A stretch of 14,000 nt of DNA. Source: JBOGJI01 sp050747865 (GTDB taxonomy: Bacteria; Acidobacteriota; Thermoanaerobaculia; Multivoradales; JAHEKO01). Positions 1-9,873 of this stretch are shown in pieces (position 1 is the stretch's first letter; every line of letters begins with the position of its first letter). The stretch spans positions 1-14,000 of the forward strand of contig JBOGJI010000360.1 in the NCBI GenBank assembly GCA_050747865.1, in the 5' to 3' direction. The position numbers and the translations under genes are program-made. A model generated the notes under the pieces. The model saw only the letters and a program-made list of their open reading frames with translations. It searched no databases and was not told where the DNA came from.

Positions 1-2251
<2,251 letters not shown>

Positions 2252-2255
2252 CGAT

Positions 2256-3620
2256 TCAGTTTCCCGTGTCCGTGCCGTGATCGTCCGCGGCTCCGAGCAT
2301 CCACTCATAGGCGGGTTGCACCGTGACGCCGGGCGGTGTCTCGGCCGGCGCTGCGTCGCGCGTCAGGGTGAGCAGCCGCTTGCGCGCTTCGGGGCGCGCC
2401 GTGCCGGCCTCGAGCAGCGCCCGCACCTCTCGTTCCGCCGTCGCCGGATCGCTGGCGTCGGCGCACACCTGGATCAGCTCCGCCTCGCCGTGCACGCCGC
2501 GCGCGAGGAAATCCACCTCGAAGCCCCCCGGCGTTCGCACGTAGGTCACGTCGCGACGACGCCGCTCGAGCTCGACCAGCACGGCGGTCTCGAGCGCATG
2601 CCCTATGTTGGCGCGGCCGCTGCGATCGAAGACCGGGATCAGGCCCGCGTCCACGGGATAGGCCTTGCGCGGATTCACCATCCGCTGCCGCTCCGAGGAC
2701 GAGTCCATCGAGATCGTGCGCACCAGGAAGCAGTCCTCCAGATAGCCGAGCAACTGGTGCACGGTGTCCTTGGCTATGGCAATGCCCTGGCTCTTGAGCG
2801 CCGCGTAGAACTTCTCGACGCTGAACAGGCCCGCGGCGTTGCCCAGCAGATGTCGCACCAGCCAGCGCAGCCCGATCACGTTGCTCACGCCGTGGCGCTC
2901 CACGACGTCGCGCAGCATCGCCACGTCCACATAGTCTCGCAGCAACTGCCCGCGGGACGGCTCATCGAGCGCCTGGGCTTCGGGGAAACCGCCGACGGCG
3001 AGCCATTCGAGAAACAGACGTTCTACACCCGCGCGCTCCGTCCCGGTCAGAAAGCCCGGATCACGCGGAACCGGTTGGCCGCGGTGGCTCAGCGCCTCGG
3101 CGAAGCTGAACGGGAAGAGCGGGACGGCCCAGGCACGCCCGCGCAACGCGGTGGCGATCTCGCGGGAAAGCAGGGCCGCCGACGAGCCGGTGACGATGAC
3201 CTCCGCCTTGCCGGTATCGAGGAGCCGGCGGGCGAAGCGCTCCCAGCCCGGGACGACCTGGATCTCGTCGAAGCACCAGGTCACGATCTCGCCTGCCGCG
3301 CCTTCGGGAACCCGGCGACCGTACTCCTCGAGCAGAAAACCGAGCTGGCCCGCCGGCAGCGCGGCCAGCCGCTCGTCCTCGAAGTTGATGTACGGCAACC
3401 GCTGCCTCGCGACGCCCTGCGCCAGCCGCTCCCGCCGAAGCTGGTGGACGTAGGTGGTCTTGCCCGCCCGGCGCATCCCGATGACCGCGCTGACCTTGCC
3501 GGGCAGACCGGTGGCGCCGTGGATCTGCCTCGGTGTCCCCGCGGGCAAGGGACCGGCGAGCGATTCCGCCAGTTTTTCGGTCAGGGCCTCGCGGAGGGCC
3601 TTGGTCGAGCCGTCGCTCAC
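2256..3620 (-). CDS. AAA_14/DUF4143 family ATP-binding protein
   Basis: A 454-residue protein when read from GTG 3620-3618. The Walker A motif GMRRAGKTT is at 48-56, Walker B FDEIQ at 117-121, the sensor-like TGSSA at 144-148, followed by LRGRA and PFSFAE, all hallmarks of AAA_14 (COG1373). The C-terminal half is DUF4143, a PD-(D/E)XK-like fold: GFEVDFL at 366-372 is kept, but the later ExK position reads ELIQVC (381-386), so nuclease activity is unlikely. Such ATPases are common in mobile and defence DNA, and their cellular role is poorly known. The GTG start is preferred because AAGGAG lies at 3632-3637. An in-frame ATG at 3686 would add 22 residues and would put the 3651-3664 palindrome inside the coding region. 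The stop is 4 nt before the DUF499 start, suggesting one transcript. Family call is firm; function in this locus is unknown. Confidence 0.88.
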   Translation of the reverse strand: MSDGSTKALREALTEKLAESLAGPLPAGTPRQIHGATGLPGKVSAVIGMRRAGKTTYVHQLRRERLAQGVARQRLPYINFEDERLAALPAGQLGFLLEEYGRRVPEGAAGEIVTWCFDEIQVVPGWERFARRLLDTGKAEVIVTGSSAALLSREIATALRGRAWAVPLFPFSFAEALSHRGQPVPRDPGFLTGTERAGVERLFLEWLAVGGFPEAQALDEPSRGQLLRDYVDVAMLRDVVERHGVSNVIGLRWLVRHLLGNAAGLFSVEKFYAALKSQGIAIAKDTVHQLLGYLEDCFLVRTISMDSSSERQRMVNPRKAYPVDAGLIPVFDRSGRANIGHALETAVLVELERRRRDVTYVRTPGGFEVDFLARGVHGEAELIQVCADASDPATAEREVRALLEAGTARPEARKRLLTLTRDAAPAETPPGVTVQPAYEWMLGAADDHGTDTGN

Positions 3621-3631
3621 GGCGACATATT

Positions 3632-3637
3632 CTCCTT
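3632..3637 (-). promoter_or_regulatory. Ribosome binding site for the AAA_14/DUF4143 gene
   Basis: AAGGAG on the minus strand, 11 nt before GTG 3620. The spacing is a little long, but no comparable site was found for the alternative ATG at 3686, so it favours the shorter protein. Confidence 0.45.
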
Positions 3638-3650
3638 TCCCGAAGTAGAA

Positions 3651-3664
3651 ATTACCACGGTAAT
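3651..3664. promoter_or_regulatory. Perfect palindrome, possible operator upstream of the AAA_14/DUF4143 gene
   Basis: ATTACCACGGTAAT has two perfect 6-bp arms around a 2-bp centre. It lies about 30 nt before the proposed GTG start, in a short AT-richer patch within GC-rich DNA. The size and symmetry suit a dimeric DNA-binding protein. The regulator is not identifiable; the Xre-HTH protein encoded upstream is one candidate. No clear -35/-10 pair was seen. Confidence 0.4.
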
Positions 3665-3716
3665 CTCCCTGCAGGAAGGCGAACAACCGGCCTGAGGTGA
3701 ATGTGTCCTCCCATGA

Positions 3717-3742
3717 GGGACAGATTCGCCAGAATCTGTCCC
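3717..3742. repeat. REP-like hairpin (GGGACAGATTC / GAATCTGTCCC)
   Basis: A perfect inverted repeat with two 11-nt arms (3717-3727 and 3732-3742) around the 4-nt loop GCCA. An outer pair, TGTCCT (3704-3709) and AGGACA (3750-3755), could extend it with interruptions. GGGACAGATT arms resemble interspersed REP-like palindromes found in proteobacterial genomes near REP-associated tyrosine transposases, which is recall and not a search result. It sits in the gap between the broken methyltransferase tail and the AAA_14 gene. It might also end transcription from upstream, but no run of T follows in that direction. Confidence 0.65.
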
Positions 3743-3758
3743 TTTCGGAAGGACAGGA

Positions 3759-3944
3759 TCATTGGAACAATTTGCCCTGCTCGGCCTCCGGCTTGCCGCC
3801 CTCGCGGGCGAGGCGGGTGATCTCGGGGAAGCTCTGCATGAGGCCGTTGTAGGCGAGCGCCTCGGTCGCGCGCTTCTTGCGCTCGCACAGGGTGTAGAGG
3901 CGGTAGGCAAGCCCGCGGCGAAGCCCGACTGCTCGAACCACGCG
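3759..3944 (-). pseudogene. Remnant of a second DUF1156 methyltransferase C-terminus (internal deletion, frameshift)
   Basis: The frame ending at TGA 3761-3759 encodes YRLYTLCERKKRATEALAY and ends in EQGKLFQ. It closely matches the last 55 or so residues of the intact methyltransferase, whose counterpart DNA lies near 5620-5774. Immediately upstream, 3916-3943 matches 6039-6066 of the intact gene over 28 identical bases, encoding AWFEQSGFA in a different frame. Comparing offsets (1855 and 2123) shows this copy lacks about 268 nt between the two blocks. Since 268 is not a multiple of three, the frame is broken. The tail block differs from the intact gene at scattered positions, so it is not a very recent copy. 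It begins right after the DUF4411 stop and is best read as a relic of the operon before the ImmA/DUF4411 cassette arrived. It is unlikely to be translated usefully. Confidence 0.85.
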
Positions 3945-3959
3945 CGCGCATTGGCCAAC

Positions 3960-4451
3960 TCATGACGCCGGCCCCAGAACGAATCGCGCGCGTTCGCGGC
4001 GGAGCATCTCGTAAGGCGTCATGCACTTCACCTTCATGCCGATCGCCACGTTCGGAATCTTCACCTGGCGCACACCGTCGCTTGGAACCTCGTGCGTCAC
4101 CACAACGTGGCCGTGCGCGTGCGCATGTGCGACGAGGTAGTAGTCCGGATCATCCAGGAATGCGCCGATGGCACTCTGGCGATAGGACTGCCCGCGCACC
4201 CAGTCGGCCACCGCCGCAAGGCTGGCGAGCAGCGGCTGATCGGCCGGCAGGAAGAACCTATGGCCACGTTCGACAGCCCAGTCCGTCAGTTCGTCGCCGC
4301 CGGCGCGAAGCTCATCCCCAACCTTCTCGATACTAAACACCTGGCGGGCGGCGTTCTGCCGGGTCAACCAGTCCCAGAACGCGGGGCAGAAATCGAAGCC
4401 GTAGTGCCGTCGCTTCGCCTCGATGAACACGTTGGCATCGAGCAGGTACAT
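3960..4451 (-). CDS. DUF4411 family PIN-like protein, probable toxin-type nuclease
   Basis: A 163-residue protein of normal length for DUF4411. It opens with MYLLDANVFIEAKRRHYGFD, carrying the PIN-type acidic residue D5 and E11, and also has E42, D46/E47, the DDPDYYLVAHA segment (100-110) and VVVTHE (116-121). These acidic positions suit a metal-dependent RNase fold. KIPNVA (131-136) is also typical of the family. Its ATG overlaps the stop of the Xre/ImmA gene as TAATG, and no good ribosome site is visible, so translation is probably coupled. The pairing of an Xre/COG2856 gene with a PIN-like partner is a known toxin-antitoxin-like arrangement. Toxicity of this copy is inferred, not shown. 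Sampled G+C here (60-65 %) is lower than in much of the operon, consistent with a separate origin for the pair. Confidence 0.87.
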   Translation of the reverse strand: MYLLDANVFIEAKRRHYGFDFCPAFWDWLTRQNAARQVFSIEKVGDELRAGGDELTDWAVERGHRFFLPADQPLLASLAAVADWVRGQSYRQSAIGAFLDDPDYYLVAHAHAHGHVVVTHEVPSDGVRQVKIPNVAIGMKVKCMTPYEMLRRERARFVLGPAS

Positions 4452-5605
4452 TACCAGCGCTCGTACCCGAGTCGATGGCTCAGCTCGCGGAATGTCGAGT
4501 CCTTCTTGATGCCGAGCATGCGAAAGGCGTCGCGGTAGAGCGTGTGGCCTTCGAGGGTGTTCGCCACCAACGCGCGCGCAAAGCGCCGGCTGAGGCGAAC
4601 CGCCTGGGTCAGGTAGAAGTCCCCGCCGCTCCCCTTCGGGAGATCGCGCAGGCGCTCGAGCTCCCGTTCATACGCATCCCAGTAGGCATCGCCGCGGAGG
4701 GACCCCGCGTCGTGCATGCGCCGCAAGACCACCAGCGTGCTCACCTTGAAGCGTCGTGCGAGGCGGTCCAGCTCAGCGCGCATGACGGCGTGGCGATTGT
4801 GCTCGGCGCGAAACGTCGCCATAGGCACCAGCAGCTCCGCAGCGACCTGGTTGCACCAGCGCTCCACTGCCTGCGCCGGCGGCGCCGAAGCCTCGGCGTC
4901 GGACAGGGCCGTCTGGCCGATCCAGAGGTGCACCAGCTCGTGCGCCAGCGTGAACATCTGCGCCGATTTCGTGTCGGCGCCGTTGATGAAGACGAGCGGC
5001 GCTAGGTCGTCGGCGAGCGCGAAGCCTCGGAACTCCTGCGGGTCGAGCTTGCGTCGGTTGTTGCTCCCCACCACGCCGCTCACCATCACGAGCACGCCGA
5101 GCGCATCAGCCTGCTCGATGAACCGCCGCAGAGCGTCGGCCCAGGTCGGCATCTGGCGGCGCGCCTCGAGGTCGAAGCCGAGGGCCTGGCGGATCGTCGC
5201 CGCCGTCCCTACGACGTCCGCATTCACCCGGACCGAGCCGACGAACCGCAGCGGCTCCTCGCCCGTCGCGCGGGCGAAGTCCCGATACCAGTCCTGGCGC
5301 TGCTGGCAGAGGTAGAGGGTGTCGAGCAGGTCCGGGCTCGGCCGGCGAATGCCCGCATCCGCGACCGTGCGGGAGTCCGGGATCGGCACGACCTCCTCGG
5401 GCGGCTCCGTGAGGAACAGGAAGCCCACCGGCGTGTGGGTTGCCTTGGCGAAACCCTCGAGCTGCTTGAGCGTCGGCTGCTTCTCGCCCCGCTCCCAGGA
5501 GGCAAATTGCGGGATGCGGTGTGCGAGCTCGCCGGTGTCGTAACCGGCACGCTCGCAGGCCCAGCGAAGCAGTGCGGGGCGGACGGAGACGCGCATCGTG
5601 CTCAT
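4451..5605 (-). CDS. Xre-type HTH and ImmA/IrrE (COG2856) zinc metallopeptidase
   Basis: A 384-residue fusion. The N-terminal helix-turn-helix spans roughly residues 10-60, including FASWERGEKQPTLKQLE and TPVGFLFL. The ImmA/IrrE (DUF955) domain carries the zinc-protease motif HELVH at 222-226 and the likely third ligand E257 in the NQVAAELLVP segment. Family members bind DNA and cleave repressors or act as antitoxin-like regulators of an adjacent gene. The partner here is the DUF4411 protein, whose start overlaps this stop. The ATG at 5605-5603 overlaps the methyltransferase TGA as ATGA, with GGGGGAG a few bases upstream. The cassette therefore sits inside the operon with full translational coupling. 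It may control the operon, perhaps through the palindrome at 3651-3664, but no target is demonstrated. Active-site residues look intact. Confidence 0.92.
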   Translation of the reverse strand: MSTMRVSVRPALLRWACERAGYDTGELAHRIPQFASWERGEKQPTLKQLEGFAKATHTPVGFLFLTEPPEEVVPIPDSRTVADAGIRRPSPDLLDTLYLCQQRQDWYRDFARATGEEPLRFVGSVRVNADVVGTAATIRQALGFDLEARRQMPTWADALRRFIEQADALGVLVMVSGVVGSNNRRKLDPQEFRGFALADDLAPLVFINGADTKSAQMFTLAHELVHLWIGQTALSDAEASAPPAQAVERWCNQVAAELLVPMATFRAEHNRHAVMRAELDRLARRFKVSTLVVLRRMHDAGSLRGDAYWDAYERELERLRDLPKGSGGDFYLTQAVRLSRRFARALVANTLEGHTLYRDAFRMLGIKKDSTFRELSHRLGYERW

Positions 5606-8496
5606 ACGTCATCTCCCCCGAACAGCGCCGCCTGCTCGGCCTTCGGCTTTCCGCCCTCGCGGGCCAGCCGGACGATCTCGGGGAAGCTCTGTACGAGGCC
5701 GTTGTAGGCGAGCGCCTCGGCCGCGCGCTTCTTGCGTTCGCACAGGGTGTAGAGGCGGTAGGCCAGCTCGCGGGCGACCTCGGCCTTGGTACCGAGCTTG
5801 GCGACCAGCGCCGCGGCGGCGCTCTCGCCGCCGGCTTCGAGGGCGCGGATCAGGTGGTGGACCACTTCCCAGGCGGTGAGGCGCGGGTCGGTGGCCGGGT
5901 CCCAGTCGGCGGGGAGTTCCTTGGGGGCCAGCAGGCGCACCTTGCCGCGGCTGGACTTCAGAATACCCGCGTCGGCGAGGCCCTGGACGCTCGTGTTCTT
6001 GGCCTTGCTGAGCGTCTCGGCCACGCCGTACTCGCCCTCGGCGAAGCCCGACTGCTCGAACCACGCCAGCGCCCAGCGGGTGTCGGCGTCGAAGTCGCCC
6101 TCCTGCTCGGCCAGCGCCTCGTCGAGCGTCTGGTTGATGAGCGCCAGCGCCTCGCGCACAGAGAGCGGCTTTCCCTCGGCGTCGAGCACCTTTGAATAGC
6201 GGGTGTAGACAGCCATGCCTGGGCCGATGGCCGCCTGCGCCAGGTCCACCGGCGCGATGTTGCCGCGCTGGAGGTGGGCGAGCGCCTGCGGCAGCTCGGC
6301 CTTGAGCGCGGTGACGAACTCGCGGCGGGTGGCGGTGGGTGCGGTGGCGTCGCGCTGGCGGCAGACGAGGACGATGCTGGATGCGAGAGCGTTGTTGCCA
6401 ATGCTGACCTGCCGGTTGTCGCCCTCCGTGCGCATTGGCCAGGTGCCACTGAGGGCAAACCCCGCGCGGATGACGGCATCTAGAAACGTCTCCCAACCAG
6501 TGCGCGTGACCCCATCATCGCTCTTTGCCTCCGACTGCATGACGGCGTAATAGATCGTTACTGGGAACGCTGGATGGCATACGGCAGCGAGGTGCTGCAT
6601 CGCCCGTGTCATCCCATCAAGAAAGAAGGCGTCGGCCTTCTCCTGATTGCCATGGCGATATGGAGTCGCGACAAGTTCCTCCGCTTTTGGCACCGCGACG
6701 GTGGCGAATAGCTCCGGCTCAACGACCCTCAAGGAGCGCCGGAGCCACACGTAGAAGAAGTCGGAGAGGTCTGCGTATCCGACGTTGGCGTAGTACGGCG
6801 GATCTGTACTGACTACAGGGCGCAGAGGCCGAGCAGTCCTTGGCGCAGCCGCGTCTGCAAGCTGGATGTTCCCCGCGGTGCGCGTGTCCAACGCGCTGGT
6901 GATGACGTTGGCCACAACTTCGCTGCACTCTCCGAAGCCGGCACTTGATTTTCCAAACGGAGAACCCTCGGCGAAGTCCCACGCCATTGGAATCGCTTGC
7001 TTGGCAAGTGTGGACCGCATCGCACTGTCTTTTGGGCGCCAAGTTGCTATCGAGGATCCATAATCGGCCGCTCGGCTGACTGCGAAGGCCAGATAGGTGG
7101 ACACAGCGTCACCGTACGCGCTCGCACCTTGTCCACCCTTCGCGAGAGGCCTGTGGTCGTCGGGCAGGCCGGCGGCGAGGGCGTCGCGGCGGATGCGCTC
7201 GCGCGCTTCGCCCACCAGGTCGGAGAAGGTCGTCAGCGCCACGAGCTGGCGGGGGGTGAAGAGGTCGCCGTAGGTCGTCAGGCCGTACTGCACCGTCCAG
7301 AAGTTGCGCGGGTCATCGGGCAACGCGCCTTCCGGCCTCCACTCCGGCTCCGCCTGGCGCGGCACCACCTCGTGCTCTGGCATCGGCGGGAGATAGACCC
7401 GCCGGCGGTCGCCTTCGGCCACGATCGCCATCAGCCGCGCGCCCATCCGTCCGGCCTTGCCCTCGGCCTTGATGTAGTCGCCCGCGATCGGCGTGCCAGA
7501 TATCAGGCACTGGAAGTTCGCGCCGCGCGAGAGCTTTGTGCCGTTCTTCGCCGCCTCCGCATCCTTCGGCTTCCCCACCTTCACCGTGAACCGATACCCG
7601 CCGTCCTCGATCACCGGCTCGACGTACGCCTCCTTTCCCGCCCTGGTCGACAGCATGAACGTCGACACGAGCGGCACGTCCACGTTCGCGAACGCAGGGT
7701 TCGGGCTCTTCACCGTCCGCGCCCAGAGCCACGCGATCACGGTGAGCGAGCGGCCCACGTAGGGCTTCAGGTCCGGCCGCCCCTTCGCCATCTCGGCCGT
7801 CACCTCGATCTTGGGGTACAGGTGCCCGATGCGCTGCTCGGCCTCGTCGCGCATCCATTTCCCGTAGAAGCGCACGTCCTCGGCGAGGCCCAGCGCACCC
7901 CTCCACTCGCGCGCAAAGAGTTCCTTGTCCTTGCGCGCCTCCGGGTTCACCGGCGGCCTGCCGGCGAACTTCGGCGGGATCTCGATCATCGCCTTGTTGA
8001 TCAGCACCGCCACCGGATTCAGGTCGCTGGCGTAGCTCTCGAGCCCGAGCCGCTGCGCCTCGAGCGGCAACGCGCCGCTGCCCGCGAACGGGTCGTGGAA
8101 CGCCGGGAGCTTCTTGCGGTCGAACAGCTCCTTGGCCCGCGGATGGTCGGCGTTTTCCGCGCAGGCCCGCCGCCAGCTCGCCCAGATCTCGTCGCGCGCC
8201 GCCTGCAAGACCGTCTCGTTGGTGGTGTTCTCCCAGAGCACCAGATCCTCGGTGATGCGGAAGAGCCGCTGGCGCTCCTTCTCCTGCTTCTTCTCGGTAG
8301 GGAACAGGTCGGGATGCGCCGACGGGTCGTCCACCATCTGCGCGAAGATCACGGCCCGAGCCGCCGCTACGGGCCGCTGTGCCCACCACTTGTGAAGGGT
8401 AGTCGGATAGCCCGCGGGTGCTTTGCGCTTTCGCCGAGAGCCTTCCTTGTTGATGGCCTCGAGCGGCAGGGCGACTTCGATGAGCTTCTTCTTCAC
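5602..8496 (-). CDS. DUF1156 domain adenine-type DNA methyltransferase (COG1743)
   Basis: A 964-residue protein starting at GTG 8496-8494. DUF1156 occupies about residues 5-75 (LIEVALPLEAINKEG, LHKWWAQRP). The S-adenosylmethionine motif DPFAGSG is at 135-141, followed by SDLNPVAV at 157-164. The catalytic motif IV is DPPY at 565-568, followed by ANVGYADLSDFFYVWLRRS. This order fits an N6-adenine or N4-cytosine amino-methyltransferase of restriction or defence type. COG1743 is often described as containing a Zn-ribbon, but around 327-335 only one Cys (C330) is present. GGGAGGG at 8507-8513 lies 10 nt before the GTG, and the GTGA overlap with the upstream gene indicates coupling. The likely job is marking host DNA. 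Bases about 6361-7140 (residues about 453-712, including DPPY) are far less GC-rich than both flanks, suggesting segment exchange. Target sequence is unknown. Confidence 0.95.
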   Translation of the reverse strand: MKKKLIEVALPLEAINKEGSRRKRKAPAGYPTTLHKWWAQRPVAAARAVIFAQMVDDPSAHPDLFPTEKKQEKERQRLFRITEDLVLWENTTNETVLQAARDEIWASWRRACAENADHPRAKELFDRKKLPAFHDPFAGSGALPLEAQRLGLESYASDLNPVAVLINKAMIEIPPKFAGRPPVNPEARKDKELFAREWRGALGLAEDVRFYGKWMRDEAEQRIGHLYPKIEVTAEMAKGRPDLKPYVGRSLTVIAWLWARTVKSPNPAFANVDVPLVSTFMLSTRAGKEAYVEPVIEDGGYRFTVKVGKPKDAEAAKNGTKLSRGANFQCLISGTPIAGDYIKAEGKAGRMGARLMAIVAEGDRRRVYLPPMPEHEVVPRQAEPEWRPEGALPDDPRNFWTVQYGLTTYGDLFTPRQLVALTTFSDLVGEARERIRRDALAAGLPDDHRPLAKGGQGASAYGDAVSTYLAFAVSRAADYGSSIATWRPKDSAMRSTLAKQAIPMAWDFAEGSPFGKSSAGFGECSEVVANVITSALDTRTAGNIQLADAAAPRTARPLRPVVSTDPPYYANVGYADLSDFFYVWLRRSLRVVEPELFATVAVPKAEELVATPYRHGNQEKADAFFLDGMTRAMQHLAAVCHPAFPVTIYYAVMQSEAKSDDGVTRTGWETFLDAVIRAGFALSGTWPMRTEGDNRQVSIGNNALASSIVLVCRQRDATAPTATRREFVTALKAELPQALAHLQRGNIAPVDLAQAAIGPGMAVYTRYSKVLDAEGKPLSVREALALINQTLDEALAEQEGDFDADTRWALAWFEQSGFAEGEYGVAETLSKAKNTSVQGLADAGILKSSRGKVRLLAPKELPADWDPATDPRLTAWEVVHHLIRALEAGGESAAAALVAKLGTKAEVARELAYRLYTLCERKKRAAEALAYNGLVQSFPEIVRLAREGGKPKAEQAALFGGDDV

Positions 8497-9860
8497 GGGC
8501 GCGCTTCCCTCCCGGAGACGAACCAGCGCCGGCGCGGATCGCGAGGGCCGGAGCCGACAACGACGACGATGCCGCGTTCAGCCAGGGCCGCGAGACGATG
8601 CTGGGTCGCGCGGGTCGAGAGGCCCGCGTGCGCCGCGATCTCGGCCGTCGAGCGGCCTTCCCCCGCGCGGATGAACGCTACGATGCGGTCCTCCACCCCA
8701 TCCAGCGCCGCCTTCGCGATGCGCTCCGTCCGGATCGTCACCCGGAAGCGGAACCCCATCTCCGCGAACTCGGGCGCGGGCAGGCCCGCCCCCTCGCACG
8801 CCGCGATCATCCGCTGCACCCCCGTGCCCCACTGCTCGATGAGGCCCAGTTCCTTGAAGACGCGCGCGATGACGCGATTGCGCACCCGCGAGACGCCGTC
8901 GCGCAACTCGTCGATGGTGAGACCCGGCAGCAGGATGCCCGGGTTTTCGACCTCGACCCGGTCGTCGAACACGGCCACGCGAATCGGCGCGCCCCGCTGC
9001 GCGTAGTCGGCGTGCACCACGGCGTTCACGAGCGCTTCGCGCAGGGCCGCCGGCGGCACCGTCGGCAGGTCGCGGCGGCGCACGCGGCCCACCGTCATGC
9101 CGAGCCGCGTGTTCCGCTCCACGAACCCGACCGCCTGCTCGATGGCCAGCACGGGATAGGCCGTCAGCTCCGCCCGGTCCGCGAGGTCGGCCCGGTTCGT
9201 CCCGGCGAAGCGGCCCGCCTGAAGGTACGCGTCGGGAAACCGTGCGAGTCGCTCCCGGCCGAAGAGCAGGATCCCGCCGGCCGTCGGGGCGGTATGCCCC
9301 TGATGCCGCCGGACCAGCCCCAGCGTCGTCAGGTCCTGGCGGTGCAGCACCCGATGCTCTGCAAAGCACTGCGAAGCAGCTACGAAGTCGATGGCTTCGG
9401 AGTCGAGGTCCGCGATTGGTTCCTCGTCGAAGCCCTCCATGCCGACCCGCCGCCCCAGCTCGGCGATGAGCGCAGCATCCGCCGCGCGGTTGGTCGAACC
9501 GAGCCGCACGTAGGTGCCTCGCACGGGGCCTTCAGCCCGCAGGTGATGGGGGCGCAGGGCGCTGGGGTGTACCGTGACCACCACGACGTGCGTCTTGCGC
9601 CAGGGGACGACATCGATCTCGGGCAGGAGACGTGGCTCGATGGAGTCGGCCACCAGGCTCGCGATCCGCTCTTCGAGGTCCAGCGGCTCCTTCACGCCCG
9701 CGACGGCTCGTGTGCCGTCCTCGACACCGATCACCAGCCGCCCTCCGGCGGCGTTGGCAAAGGCCACGAGGGTGCGCAGTGCCGGGGCGGGCGAGGAGAG
9801 GTCGCGCTTGTACTCCAGCGTCTTCCCCTCGGGCTGGCGAAGGATCTCTTCGAGTTGCAT
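8493..9860 (-). CDS. AlbA_2 (Schlafen-like) and GHKL-ATPase protein with C-terminal winged helix (COG2865)
   Basis: A 455-residue protein from ATG 9860-9858. The AlbA_2 domain (about residues 5-125) shows TLEYKRDLS and AFANAAGGRLVIGVED. A GHKL-type ATPase core (HATPase_c_4) has REALVNAVVHADY at 274-286, ENPG at 305-308 and GTG at 345-347. The C-terminus (about 387-435) is a winged-helix segment, DRIVAFIRAGEGRSTAEIAA followed by GLSTRATQHRLAALAERG. Such proteins are annotated as putative transcriptional regulators or helicase-related and are frequent in defence islands. The stop overlaps the methyltransferase GTG by 4 nt, so the pair is one translational unit. The shorter start is chosen because family homology begins at MQLEEIL; the 28 upstream residues are Arg/Cys-rich and cross the inverted repeat at 9874-9906. 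It may sense DNA or nucleotide and regulate the operon; this is inference. Confidence 0.92.
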   Translation of the reverse strand: MQLEEILRQPEGKTLEYKRDLSSPAPALRTLVAFANAAGGRLVIGVEDGTRAVAGVKEPLDLEERIASLVADSIEPRLLPEIDVVPWRKTHVVVVTVHPSALRPHHLRAEGPVRGTYVRLGSTNRAADAALIAELGRRVGMEGFDEEPIADLDSEAIDFVAASQCFAEHRVLHRQDLTTLGLVRRHQGHTAPTAGGILLFGRERLARFPDAYLQAGRFAGTNRADLADRAELTAYPVLAIEQAVGFVERNTRLGMTVGRVRRRDLPTVPPAALREALVNAVVHADYAQRGAPIRVAVFDDRVEVENPGILLPGLTIDELRDGVSRVRNRVIARVFKELGLIEQWGTGVQRMIAACEGAGLPAPEFAEMGFRFRVTIRTERIAKAALDGVEDRIVAFIRAGEGRSTAEIAAHAGLSTRATQHRLAALAERGIVVVVGSGPRDPRRRWFVSGREARP

Positions 9861-9873
9861 GCTACGTAATCTA

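Noticed and set aside
3759..3941. The 60-codon open frame as a small functional gene
   Set aside because: It is only the tail of a DUF1156 methyltransferase with the rest deleted and out of frame, and there is no independent start signal.
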